DNA from: Cyclobacteriaceae bacterium
GTDB lineage: Bacteria; Bacteroidota; Bacteroidia; Cytophagales; Cyclobacteriaceae
Assembly: GCA_020832305.1 (NCBI GenBank)
Contig: JAFIEV010000017.1
Span: 248,001 to 312,000, forward strand
DNA length: 64,000 nt
Direction: 5' to 3'
Shown here: one piece after another, positions 35,957-45,017 of the stretch
Position numbering within the stretch: position 1 is the stretch's first letter
Layout of the letters: every line of letters begins with the position of its first letter
Notes under the pieces: model-generated
Databases searched by the model: none
Told to the model about the DNA's origin: nothing
Seen by the model: only the letters and a program-made list of their open reading frames with translations
Translations under genes and position numbers: made by a program

Positions 35957-36072
35957 TGGTTGTAAAATTAAAAAACCGTAAAATCCTTAAAGAATTGTCA
36001 CAGATTTGTTTTACAACTTATGATCAAACCTTTTTTTTAATCATTCCTGTCGCCTGTAATGCCTATGTAGGA

Positions 36073-38319
36073 TTAAGGCAATTTAAAAGACGGCGGTTTT
36101 TGCATTGGATCACTTGCCCAGTTTTTATTGGGTTTGGGCCCCATATCAAGTATCAGGTTTCCGCCTTCCGCTATTTCACTATGAAGAAACCACGCTCTTT
36201 CCAATGAATGGCCATTGAGTCTTGCCGATTGCACGTATTTATTTTGTCGGGAGACATTTTTTGCTTCGATGGTAAATTTTTTGCTTTTGTCTAGGTGAAT
36301 AATTACTTTTTCAAACTGAGGGCTGCCTATCAGATAATAAGGACTTCCGGGGCAAAATGGATAAAATCCCATGGCGCTAAAAACGTACCACGCCGACATG
36401 GCGCCACCATCTTCATCGCCACAGATGCCCAGGAGAGAATTTGTAAACCAGGTGTCCATTAGCATTCTGATCCTTTTTTGGGTTTTCCATGGCTCACCGT
36501 TATATACATACAGGTAAGGTACATGAAATCCGGGTTCATCGCCCATGACAAACTGTCCTGTGATACCTGTTGCATCGGGGAAACGACCTTTAAACATCCA
36601 TTTGCCCATACCCAGGGGTTCATTAAACATTTGATCAAGTTTTTTCGACGCATATTTTTCACCACCCAAAAGTTGTATCAGTCCTGCAGGATCATGTTGT
36701 ACATGCCACAGATAATTCCAACCGTTTACTTCAGCAAAATAGGCCCTGGAGCCTATTCCGTGACCAAATCTGGGATCGAAAGGTTCTACCCATGTGCCAT
36801 CGGCCCGTTTAGGTGCCATAAAACCCGTTTCGGGGTTGAATACATTTCTGTAATTATGAGCTCTTTGATAGAAGTAATCGGCATCTTCTTTTTTCCCCAA
36901 AGCATCTGCCAGGTTTGCCAGGCACCAATCATCATAGGCATGTTCAAGGGTTACAGCCACAGCCTGCCTTTGTTCAAAAGCATTTACCTGTGGTATAAAT
37001 TCTTTCTCATCAGGCCCAATGGCAGGAAAATATCCATATTCACGGTAGAATTCATCGATTTCTGTAGCAGGTCCGGTTTGCCATGGAATCATTGTGCCTT
37101 CCATCGCATTTTTCTTCAAGGCCTCATAGGCTTTTTCCACATCAAAATTTCTGATTCCTTTAAACCAGGCATCTGAGATTAAAGCTGCCTGATGGTGCCC
37201 TATCATGGCACCTCTGTCACCATACACCATGGGAAATGTGGGTATCCAGCCGCTTTGTTCATACATTCTTATGAAGGAATGCACCCTGTGCTCCATTTGC
37301 CCCGGCATCCATAAAGCACATAATGGATGAGAGGTGCGATAGGTGTCCCAAAGCCAGTCGTCAACATAAAAAGGGATTCCCTGGTCATTGTGCACCTTAC
37401 CATCATAGGCGCTGAAATATCGTCCATCTTCTGAAATATTAATCATTCGTTCAGAAGTACGGTACAAAGCTGTGTAAAAAACTGTTTTGGTATCATCATC
37501 GGCCCCTTCTACTTCAATTCCTGCCAGATGTGTATTCCATGCTTTTTCGGCATTTCGTTTAACATCTTCAAAATCATTGTTAACTACTTCCTTGTCAAGA
37601 TTGATCCTGGCTTGTTTTTCGTCGATAAAGGAAATGCCATATCTCAAATGAATGGGATTTGGGGTCTCACTAAACTTAAGTCGCATTGAGGCATTTTTGC
37701 CATTTTGAGGACTGGCCTCCTCAATAGTGAAGGACTGGTCTGGCAAAATATAGAAGTAATGCTTCATGCCAAACCGCATTTCATAACCCTGTATGGCGCC
37801 ATTTTCCATCAGTTCTAAATAGCCATCTCCAGGAGTTTGTATCAAAATATAAGGCTCAGATAGTTCAGGAAAACGAAATTGCATGATCGCGGAACGTTCA
37901 CTGGTAGCTATACCTGCATGAATGTCAAAATCTTCAAGCTGAAGGCCGTAGTAATAGGGGGTGCTGGTGGTAAAATCATGATCATATTCAGAAAATAAGT
38001 GATTTATCTCTGTCTTATCATGGAGTATATAGGGCATGACCCTGCCAATACTGCCTTCACGATGGGCAGGTACATTGAGGGGAAAACCATAAAACCTTGA
38101 GGAAGTATAAGCGTCAACCACACCAGGGCTTCGTAGAGGGTATACCCTAAGCATAGCATGTGGCATATGCACCAGTTCTGCGGTGGGTTCCAGCATATGC
38201 CCGATAGCGCCGATTTGAGTATTTACATAGGTTAACGGTCGGAAATCAGGAATTTCATCTTTCACAGAGCAGGTGAAGAGGGAAGAAAATAAACAGACCA
38301 GCAAAAAATTTTTTTTCAT
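36073..38319 (-). CDS. GH92-family alpha-mannosidase lipoprotein, divergent
   Basis: A 748-aa lipoprotein (signal 'LLVCLFSSLFTCSVKDEIPD', lipobox Cys near residue 17). GH92 enzymes are calcium-dependent exo-alpha-mannosidases acting on N-glycans and yeast mannan. The (alpha/alpha)6 part is clear: 'WLWDTYRTSHPLCALWMPGQ', 'VTLEHAYDDWCLANLADALG', 'FAEVNGWNYLWHVQHDPAGL' with the catalytic-acid Glu, 'MGDEPGFHVPYLYVYNG' and 'GDEDGGAMSAWYVFSAMGFY'. The N-terminal domain lacks the usual GxGGHGHT-type start; it reads 'YVNTQIGAIGHMLEPTAELV'. It lies at the head of the sigma/anti-sigma/SusCD set and is the only hydrolase of this locus. Confidence 0.9.
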   Translation of the reverse strand: MKKNFLLVCLFSSLFTCSVKDEIPDFRPLTYVNTQIGAIGHMLEPTAELVHMPHAMLRVYPLRSPGVVDAYTSSRFYGFPLNVPAHREGSIGRVMPYILHDKTEINHLFSEYDHDFTTSTPYYYGLQLEDFDIHAGIATSERSAIMQFRFPELSEPYILIQTPGDGYLELMENGAIQGYEMRFGMKHYFYILPDQSFTIEEASPQNGKNASMRLKFSETPNPIHLRYGISFIDEKQARINLDKEVVNNDFEDVKRNAEKAWNTHLAGIEVEGADDDTKTVFYTALYRTSERMINISEDGRYFSAYDGKVHNDQGIPFYVDDWLWDTYRTSHPLCALWMPGQMEHRVHSFIRMYEQSGWIPTFPMVYGDRGAMIGHHQAALISDAWFKGIRNFDVEKAYEALKKNAMEGTMIPWQTGPATEIDEFYREYGYFPAIGPDEKEFIPQVNAFEQRQAVAVTLEHAYDDWCLANLADALGKKEDADYFYQRAHNYRNVFNPETGFMAPKRADGTWVEPFDPRFGHGIGSRAYFAEVNGWNYLWHVQHDPAGLIQLLGGEKYASKKLDQMFNEPLGMGKWMFKGRFPDATGITGQFVMGDEPGFHVPYLYVYNGEPWKTQKRIRMLMDTWFTNSLLGICGDEDGGAMSAWYVFSAMGFYPFCPGSPYYLIGSPQFEKVIIHLDKSKKFTIEAKNVSRQNKYVQSARLNGHSLERAWFLHSEIAEGGNLILDMGPKPNKNWASDPMQKPPSFKLP

Positions 38320-38409
38320 TTTGAGGGCGGTAAGTTTCCGGAATTTTAAAGGGATCTCAAAATCTGAAAAAAAATTGAGATTTTACCAAAAAGGGAAGGT
38401 TGAGTGAAT

Positions 38410-38442
38410 AAAAAAACCTGAAAGACGAAGGAGTCTTCCAGG
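38410..38442 (-). terminator. Rho-independent terminator after gcvP
   Basis: Read on the minus strand: CCTGgAAGAC, 6-nt loop region, GTCTTtCAGG, then TTTTTTT. Stem at 38417-38442 and T-run at 38410-38416. It lies 54 nt after the gcvP stop and separates gcvP from the GH92 gene. A further short inverted repeat (ATCTCAA / TTGAGAT, 38354-38381) lies closer to the GH92 start. Confidence 0.75.
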
Positions 38443-38495
38443 CTAATTATGAAATAAATGAGATAAAACTTTTTGTTTATGGAGCTTGCAGAAAT

Positions 38496-41396
38496 CTAGA
38501 TTACATCAGCGCTTTCCGGCTCAGCGTATTCTTCAACAGGCAAACAGCTGCATACCAGGTTTCTGTCTCCATAGGCACTGTCAATTCGCGCAACAGATGG
38601 CCAGAATTTTGAACCCCGCACAAATGCCAGAGGAAATGCAGCTTTTTCTCTACTGTATGGAAGATTCCATTCTTCAGCTGTGAGAACTTCAACCGTATGT
38701 GGCGCATTCTTTAATACATTTATATCTTTATCAGCTTTACCATCCTCTACCTCCTGTATTTCCTGACGAATGGAAATCATGGCATCGCAAAAGCGATCAA
38801 GTTCTGCGCGTGTTTCACTTTCAGTGGGCTCAATCATGATGGTACCTGGTACCGGAAAAGATACAGTAGGAGCATGAAAGCCATAATCCATGAGGCGCTT
38901 TGCAATGTCTTCAACTTCGATACCTGATTTTTTGAATGGCCTGCAATCAATGATCATTTCATGAGCACACCTGCCATTACTGCCAGTGTACAGTACATCA
39001 TAATGCCCGGCCAATCTGCTTTTGATATAGTTGGCGTTGAGTATGGCAAATTTGCTGGCATTGGTAAGTCCTTGAGCACCCATCATGGCAATATAAGCAT
39101 ATGATATGGCCAGAATACTGGCACTGCCCCATGGAGCTGAGGAAATAGAGGTAATGGCTTTTTCGCCACCTGTTTGGGTTACAGGGTTGCCAGGCAAATA
39201 AGGAGAAAGGTGTGATGCTACACAAATGGGTCCGACGCCGGGTCCACCTCCGCCATGTGGTATACAGAAGGTCTTATGCAAATTGAGATGACAAACGTCT
39301 GCACCAATAACACCGGGGCTGGTAAGACCAACCTGGGCATTCATATTGGCGCCATCCATATAAACTTGTCCACCATGCTGATGAATTATATCACAAATTT
39401 CCTGAATTCTTTTTTCAAAAACGCCATGAGTTGAAGGATAGGTCACCATTAAAGCCGCAAGATCAGCACTATACTTTTCGGCCTTGCTTTTAAGATCATC
39501 AACGTCGATGTTGCCGGCACTGTCACAACCAACAATTACAACCTGCATGCCCGCCATAACCGCACTGGCCGGGTTGGTGCCATGAGCGGAAGAAGGAATT
39601 AAAGCAATACTACGGTGCCCTTCTCCACGGTCTTTATGATATGCCCTTATCACCATTAATCCCGCATATTCACCCTGAGCACCTGAATTAGGCTGCAGAG
39701 AGGTTGCTGCAAAACCGGTAATTTCAGACAACCATTGTTCGAGATTCGTAAAAATTTCCTGATAACCAAGGGTTTGATTGAGAGGGGCAAAAGGATGAAT
39801 ATTTCCTATACTCTCCCATGTTACTGGTATCATTTCAGTAGTGGCATTGAGTTTCATGGTACATGATCCCAGAGAAATCATGCTATGCGTGAGGGACAAA
39901 TCTTTATTTTCGAGCTTTTTCATGTATCGCAATAATTCATGCTCTGCATGATGCGAGTTGAATACTTTATGATTGAGGTATTCACTTCTTCTTTGCAATT
40001 CATCTGGGATTTTCGCTTCCACCATTTCGGTGTATGCTATTGATTCATTATCGTTTTCCAATGTCTGATTGAAAATGCCAATTAACTTTGCCACATCTTC
40101 AGGTCCGTGTGTTTCGTCGAAAGAGATTCCTATATCACCATTTTCAAAATATCGCACATTAATTTCTTCGCTTTCAGCTTTCAGCCTGAAAGATTGTTGT
40201 AATGCAATATTGGACTTGACGCGAATGGTGTCAAAAAACACTTCATGCACCGGGCTTAAGCCAATATCAATGAGTTGATCAAAAAGGAGACAGGCAAGTC
40301 CATGAATTTTTAAGGCGATATTTTTCAAGCCCCTGGGTCCATGATATACACTGTACATTCCTGCCATTACGGCCAAAAGAACCTGGGCGGTACAAATGTT
40401 GGATGTGGCTTTTTCTCTTCTTATATGTTGCTCTCTTGTCTGAAGTGCCATTCTGTAGGCAGGCTTTCCAAATTTATCTATAGACACCCCTATAATTCTT
40501 CCTGGAATTTGCCTTTTAAATGATTCTTTTGTTGCAAAATAGGCTGCATGCGGGCCACCGTAACCCAGTGGAATACCAATCCGCTGGGTACTGCCAACCA
40601 CGACATCAGCACCCATTTCCCCCGGAGGTTTAAGAAGGGTAAGGCTCAGCAGATCTGCACAAAAGGCCACACTTATTTCCCGGCTATGTGCCTGATCAAC
40701 TATTAAACTATAATCTTTTACCAGGCCACTTCCATTGGGGTATTGAATAATAATACCGAAACAATCCTTTTCAAAATCTGTCCATAGTTCTGGTTTACCT
40801 GTAATAATTTCAATGCCCAGCGGCTCTGCCCTGGTTTTTAATACATCGAGGGTTTGAGGAAAAATTTCACTATCCACATAAAAAACCGAGGCATTTTTTT
40901 TGGAGCTTTTCCGCGTGGAATACAACATGGTCATAGCTTCTGCGGCAGCAGTACCTTCGTCGAGAAGTGATGCATTGGCGAGATCCATTGCGGTGAGATC
41001 TGATACCATAGTTTGAAAATTAATCAAAGCTTCAAGTCTGCCTTGCGCAATTTCTGCCTGATAGGGCGTATAGGCTGTGTACCACCCCGGATTTTCCAAT
41101 ATGTTACGCTGAATTACAGCAGGCAGAACGGTGCCGTAATATCCCATTCCAATAAAATTCCGGAAAACCTTGTTTTTACCTGCAATTTTTTTGAAGCTTT
41201 GAAGAAATTCCTCCTCGGTAAGGGCTTCGGGTAATTCCATATTGCGGGTGATTCTAATGCTTTCTGGTATCGTCTGATCGATAAGTTCATCTATCGTACT
41301 TACGCCAACAGTAGACAAAATAGCCTCGTAACCCTCCCCCCTGGGGCCGATATGGCGATCCGCAAATTTCTTTTTGGAATGGATGTCGATTTGCAT
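38496..41396 (-). CDS. gcvP: Glycine dehydrogenase (decarboxylating), P protein
   Basis: The P protein (966 aa, full-length single-chain form) of the glycine cleavage system; it decarboxylates glycine with pyridoxal phosphate and passes the aminomethyl group to the H protein. The N-terminal half begins '[20 protein letters not shown]', with '[20 protein letters not shown]'. The C-terminal half holds the PLP lysine in '[19 protein letters not shown]' (about residue 700-720) and '[17 protein letters not shown]'. The partner genes gcvT and gcvH are not in the window. Confidence 0.97.
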   Translation of the reverse strand: MQIDIHSKKKFADRHIGPRGEGYEAILSTVGVSTIDELIDQTIPESIRITRNMELPEALTEEEFLQSFKKIAGKNKVFRNFIGMGYYGTVLPAVIQRNILENPGWYTAYTPYQAEIAQGRLEALINFQTMVSDLTAMDLANASLLDEGTAAAEAMTMLYSTRKSSKKNASVFYVDSEIFPQTLDVLKTRAEPLGIEIITGKPELWTDFEKDCFGIIIQYPNGSGLVKDYSLIVDQAHSREISVAFCADLLSLTLLKPPGEMGADVVVGSTQRIGIPLGYGGPHAAYFATKESFKRQIPGRIIGVSIDKFGKPAYRMALQTREQHIRREKATSNICTAQVLLAVMAGMYSVYHGPRGLKNIALKIHGLACLLFDQLIDIGLSPVHEVFFDTIRVKSNIALQQSFRLKAESEEINVRYFENGDIGISFDETHGPEDVAKLIGIFNQTLENDNESIAYTEMVEAKIPDELQRRSEYLNHKVFNSHHAEHELLRYMKKLENKDLSLTHSMISLGSCTMKLNATTEMIPVTWESIGNIHPFAPLNQTLGYQEIFTNLEQWLSEITGFAATSLQPNSGAQGEYAGLMVIRAYHKDRGEGHRSIALIPSSAHGTNPASAVMAGMQVVIVGCDSAGNIDVDDLKSKAEKYSADLAALMVTYPSTHGVFEKRIQEICDIIHQHGGQVYMDGANMNAQVGLTSPGVIGADVCHLNLHKTFCIPHGGGGPGVGPICVASHLSPYLPGNPVTQTGGEKAITSISSAPWGSASILAISYAYIAMMGAQGLTNASKFAILNANYIKSRLAGHYDVLYTGSNGRCAHEMIIDCRPFKKSGIEVEDIAKRLMDYGFHAPTVSFPVPGTIMIEPTESETRAELDRFCDAMISIRQEIQEVEDGKADKDINVLKNAPHTVEVLTAEEWNLPYSREKAAFPLAFVRGSKFWPSVARIDSAYGDRNLVCSCLPVEEYAEPESADVI

Positions 41397-41443
41397 ATAT
41401 AGGATTGTAATTAGATTGAAAAAGGCTTAACTTTTTGTTTATG

Positions 41444-41451
41444 CAAAGTTA
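41444..41451 (-). promoter_or_regulatory. Candidate -7 element for gcvP
   Basis: TAACTTTG on the minus strand (exact TAnnTTTG), 48 nt before the gcvP start. The nearest TTTG upstream (41477-41480) is 25 nt away, longer than the usual spacer. No glycine riboswitch-like fold was recognised in the leader of about 40 nt, which is too short for one. Confidence 0.4.
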
Positions 41452-41623
41452 AATGAAATGTTGAAAATTATTGTTTCAAACTCTTAAATTACGAGAGCAG
41501 GTATTAGCGTCTTGACCAACCTGAATTTAACTGAATAATTAGTTGGAAATAATCTGGTGAAAAAATAAGTTTCTTTGGCAATAATATTTTCCGATGCTTA
41601 CTAAATTGGTTTTAATTGGATAT

Positions 41624-44600
41624 ATGAGAATGAATATGCGTATACTTTTGCTAATGGGGGTTTTTAATTTATGTTTTATTACCTCATATAGTAACAATAG
41701 AAATTTCTTCTTAACACAATACAAAACTGATCACGGTCTTTCAAACAACAGAATAACCCAAATTGACCAGGATAAAAATGGTACAATCTGGATTGGGACA
41801 CGCTACGGACTCAATACTTTTGATGGCTCAGAGTTCCAATCATTTATACACAATCACACAGACAAAAACAGTATCTCCGGTAACCAAATTGGCGGCTTTT
41901 GCATTGATACAAATGATAGAATATGGATTAATACTATAGAAAATGGTATATGTATATACGACCCAAAATCAGGCAGTTTCGATAGATTACACGAAATTCA
42001 TGACGATTACAGATTGGTGCCCGATGTAAAGAATCCTTTTCTGAAAGTTTATTCAGATGGTCTGGGCAATATCTGGATTAGTACGTCGCAAAGCCTTTTA
42101 TTACTCAAAGCAATTGTTGGCAAATCCTTTCAGTTTGATCTTTTAGAATTTACCGAAATCTCTAATGCCGGGCATTTGGTGAGGTATAAAAAAGATAAAT
42201 TATTAGCCGGAACCTCATCTGGAATCTACTTGATAGATATCGCCTCAAATAAAATTGAAAAAATCGAAATGAACAACATCAATTCGGGTAAAAATGCCGA
42301 TTACATAACTTGTTTATTGGAGGGAGTAGACGGAGGCGTTTGGATAGGTACAAGAGGAGCAGGGATCTTTCATTTAAGCCCATCTGAAACAAGGCCTGCT
42401 CAGGCAAAATTTTTACCTGACAATGAAAGCATTTATTCAATGGATGTCGACAGCCAGAATGTATTGTGGCTCAGCACGAGTAGTGGTATAAAAATTTATG
42501 ATGTTTCTAAAAAATCAATGATTGGTTTTGAGTTCTATGGTTTAAAAAGTGACTTTATTAATAAATCACCCTCTAGTCTATTTGTTAGTAAAAATGACTA
42601 TATATGGATTGGAACTTTTAAAGAAGGCATACAATTATTGGATCCATTTGTAAATCCATTTCAAATTGCAGACAGGCAATCGACAGATTCAGGGTTCAGG
42701 CTTTTGAGCAATTCGGTGGTTTCATTTCACGAAGCTGAGACAGGTGAATTACTTGTTGGAACAAGTGAAGGATATATACACATATTTGATCATGATGGGA
42801 GGCTTAAGGGCTATTATCAGCTCAGGACTAATGAAGGACCATATCCGCATAGTGTATATGCCATTAGTACTTTAGCCAATATTACGATCGCCGGAACCTA
42901 TTTGCAAGGTATGATCTACAATAAAGATCATGGAAAATTTATTGCTCAATACCTTTCAAAACCTGGTGAACAAGGGAGATTGATGGATAATGCCATCAGG
43001 AGTATTCACAGAGGAATTTCGGAAACATGGTTTATTGGAACACAGGATGCAGGATTACATGTATTTGATAAAAAGGCCAATCGCATACAATTTATTGACC
43101 CCTGGCCAGGCACAGGTGCATTAAAGATTGCTCAAGACAAAGATGGTTATCTATGGATAGCTGGTCAAAAGGGGCTTAAACTAATAAAACCAGACAGTTT
43201 AGAACTTTCGAGGATATTCGAAGCAGATGGCAAAAAAAGTAACTGGCTTAAAATAAATCAAATCAATGATGTATTGGTGGATTCAGAAAATGAAATCTGG
43301 ATTGGGACCAACGCTGGATTGTATAAGTACAATCGCGATACCGATGATTTTACAATATTTAATGAAAAGAATGGACTTTTAAACCCTCTAATCAACGTTT
43401 TGGTAGAAGACGATGAGAAAAACTTATGGATAGGAAGTGAAAATGGGTTGTTCAGATATTTAAAAAATTCACAAGTCTTCGAGTCTTTTTACAAAGGGCT
43501 TCATGAGAGGAGCTTTAATCCCAGGGCAGGAATAAAAACCCGAAATGGCAAAATATATTTGGGCACCATGAATGGAATGGTAGTTTTCGATCCGGCAGAA
43601 GTAAAAAACATGTTGCCACCAACCCAAACTTTTATAACATATTTTGAACATCAGGCAGTTGCAGAAAACATTTCTTTGCGATATAGAAATGACAGAAATC
43701 ACCATGCTACATTACCTTACAATGCATCATCCTTCAGAATAGGTTTTACAGTTCAAAATTTTACTGAAGCTCCTGAGTTTTTGTATTCATATAAACTTGA
43801 ACCGATCCATACTCAATGGGTTAATGCGGGGAAAAATAAAAAAGTGATTTTTGAAAAACTGCCACCGGGTCAATATACTTTCAGCGTAAAAGCAAGTAAA
43901 GATCAACGAGAAATAATTGCCGCTGAAACTATTTCAATTTATATAAAACCACCTTTTACACATACATTTTGGTTTAAATTTCTGGCATTGGCTTCTTTGA
44001 TAGGTCTTATAATAGGGGTACAAAAAATTCGCTTTCTGGGGATTCAAAAAAGAAACCGACTTTTGGAAAAAATGGTAGAAGAACGAACCGCTGAATTGAT
44101 CAATATAAATGATGACCTCCTTAAAACCAAACAAGACATCCTGAGTAAAAGCAGGGAAATACAATCAAAAAATGATATTCTTTCTAAGCAAAACAACGAA
44201 ATAATCTTTCAGAGGAATGAGCTCGAAAAACAACAAAATATTTTACTGGGTACACAAAAAAAGCTCGATGAGACCAATCGCCTGTTAATAATGCTCAATA
44301 GGGATCTTGAAAGCAAGGTAGAATTAAGAACCAAAGAACTACAGAAAGTAAACCGTGAGCTCGAAAGGTTTGTATACAGTGCCTCACATGAATTGATTTC
44401 ACCACTTAAGTCAATAAAGGGTCTTTTGTTTTTATATCAAACTGATATAAAAGGAAGAGATCAATACATTGAACTTGTAAATAAAAGCATAGGAAAACTG
44501 GAAGAACTCATTAACAATCTATTGGATTTTTCTGTAGATCACAAGTTAGGGCTTCAGATTGCCAAAGTTGATTTATGGTCTTTGGCTAAGGAGGTAATTG

Positions 44601-45016
44601 AAAGTCTGGAACATCAAAACACTAAAATAATGTTAGTTAACCAGATAAGTCCTGGTTTTGAAGTGAATAGCGATGCAAAAAGGCTGAAAATTGTTCTGTC
44701 AAACCTCGTTTCCAATTCAATAAAATATCATGATGACCGCAAAGACTTACAGTACATCCGATTAAGTGCGAATCGGGATAATGGAAAGGTTGAAATTTCT
44801 GTAACAGATAATGGTATCGGCATGTCGCGGGAAACACTTGATAAAATTTTTAATATGTATTTCAGGGGATCTAATAGTACGGCAGGATCTGGGTTAGGCC
44901 TGTATATAACCCGTGAAATGCTGTTAAAAATTAAAGCAGATATAAGAGTAGAATCTATTGCAGGTAAAGGGAGTACCTTTACCATTACGCTGCCAGAGGT
45001 AAGAGGCATCAATTGA
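41624..45016 (+). CDS. Sensor histidine kinase with two-component-regulator propeller
   Basis: About 1130 aa. After a signal/anchor segment ('MRILLLMGVFNLCFITSYS') come about ten propeller-blade motifs of the Reg_prop type, such as 'GTIWIGTRYGLNTFDG', 'GGVWIGTRGAGIFHL' and 'NEIWIGTNAGLYKYN' (to about 660). A Y_Y_Y domain follows (about 700-770), then one membrane helix (about 780-802) and a long coiled coil (about 810-910). The HisKA domain has the phospho-acceptor His in 'VYSASHELISPLKSIKG', and the HATPase has 'SNSIKYHDD', 'VTDNGIGMSRETLD' and 'GSGLGLYITREML'. There is no receiver or AraC DNA-binding domain and no response regulator nearby. Start Met is uncertain (41594, 41624 or 41636). 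Confidence 0.9.
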   Translation: MRMNMRILLLMGVFNLCFITSYSNNRNFFLTQYKTDHGLSNNRITQIDQDKNGTIWIGTRYGLNTFDGSEFQSFIHNHTDKNSISGNQIGGFCIDTNDRIWINTIENGICIYDPKSGSFDRLHEIHDDYRLVPDVKNPFLKVYSDGLGNIWISTSQSLLLLKAIVGKSFQFDLLEFTEISNAGHLVRYKKDKLLAGTSSGIYLIDIASNKIEKIEMNNINSGKNADYITCLLEGVDGGVWIGTRGAGIFHLSPSETRPAQAKFLPDNESIYSMDVDSQNVLWLSTSSGIKIYDVSKKSMIGFEFYGLKSDFINKSPSSLFVSKNDYIWIGTFKEGIQLLDPFVNPFQIADRQSTDSGFRLLSNSVVSFHEAETGELLVGTSEGYIHIFDHDGRLKGYYQLRTNEGPYPHSVYAISTLANITIAGTYLQGMIYNKDHGKFIAQYLSKPGEQGRLMDNAIRSIHRGISETWFIGTQDAGLHVFDKKANRIQFIDPWPGTGALKIAQDKDGYLWIAGQKGLKLIKPDSLELSRIFEADGKKSNWLKINQINDVLVDSENEIWIGTNAGLYKYNRDTDDFTIFNEKNGLLNPLINVLVEDDEKNLWIGSENGLFRYLKNSQVFESFYKGLHERSFNPRAGIKTRNGKIYLGTMNGMVVFDPAEVKNMLPPTQTFITYFEHQAVAENISLRYRNDRNHHATLPYNASSFRIGFTVQNFTEAPEFLYSYKLEPIHTQWVNAGKNKKVIFEKLPPGQYTFSVKASKDQREIIAAETISIYIKPPFTHTFWFKFLALASLIGLIIGVQKIRFLGIQKRNRLLEKMVEERTAELININDDLLKTKQDILSKSREIQSKNDILSKQNNEIIFQRNELEKQQNILLGTQKKLDETNRLLIMLNRDLESKVELRTKELQKVNRELERFVYSASHELISPLKSIKGLLFLYQTDIKGRDQYIELVNKSIGKLEELINNLLDFSVDHKLGLQIAKVDLWSLAKEVIESLEHQNTKIMLVNQISPGFEVNSDAKRLKIVLSNLVSNSIKYHDDRKDLQYIRLSANRDNGKVEISVTDNGIGMSRETLDKIFNMYFRGSNSTAGSGLGLYITREMLLKIKADIRVESIAGKGSTFTITLPEVRGIN

Positions 45017-45017
45017 T

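Noticed and set aside
38354-38381. Inverted repeat ATCTCAA / TTGAGAT before the GH92 gene as an operator
   Set aside because: Short 7-bp arms around an A-rich 14-nt spacer, with no -7 element close by. It may be chance in AT-rich sequence.
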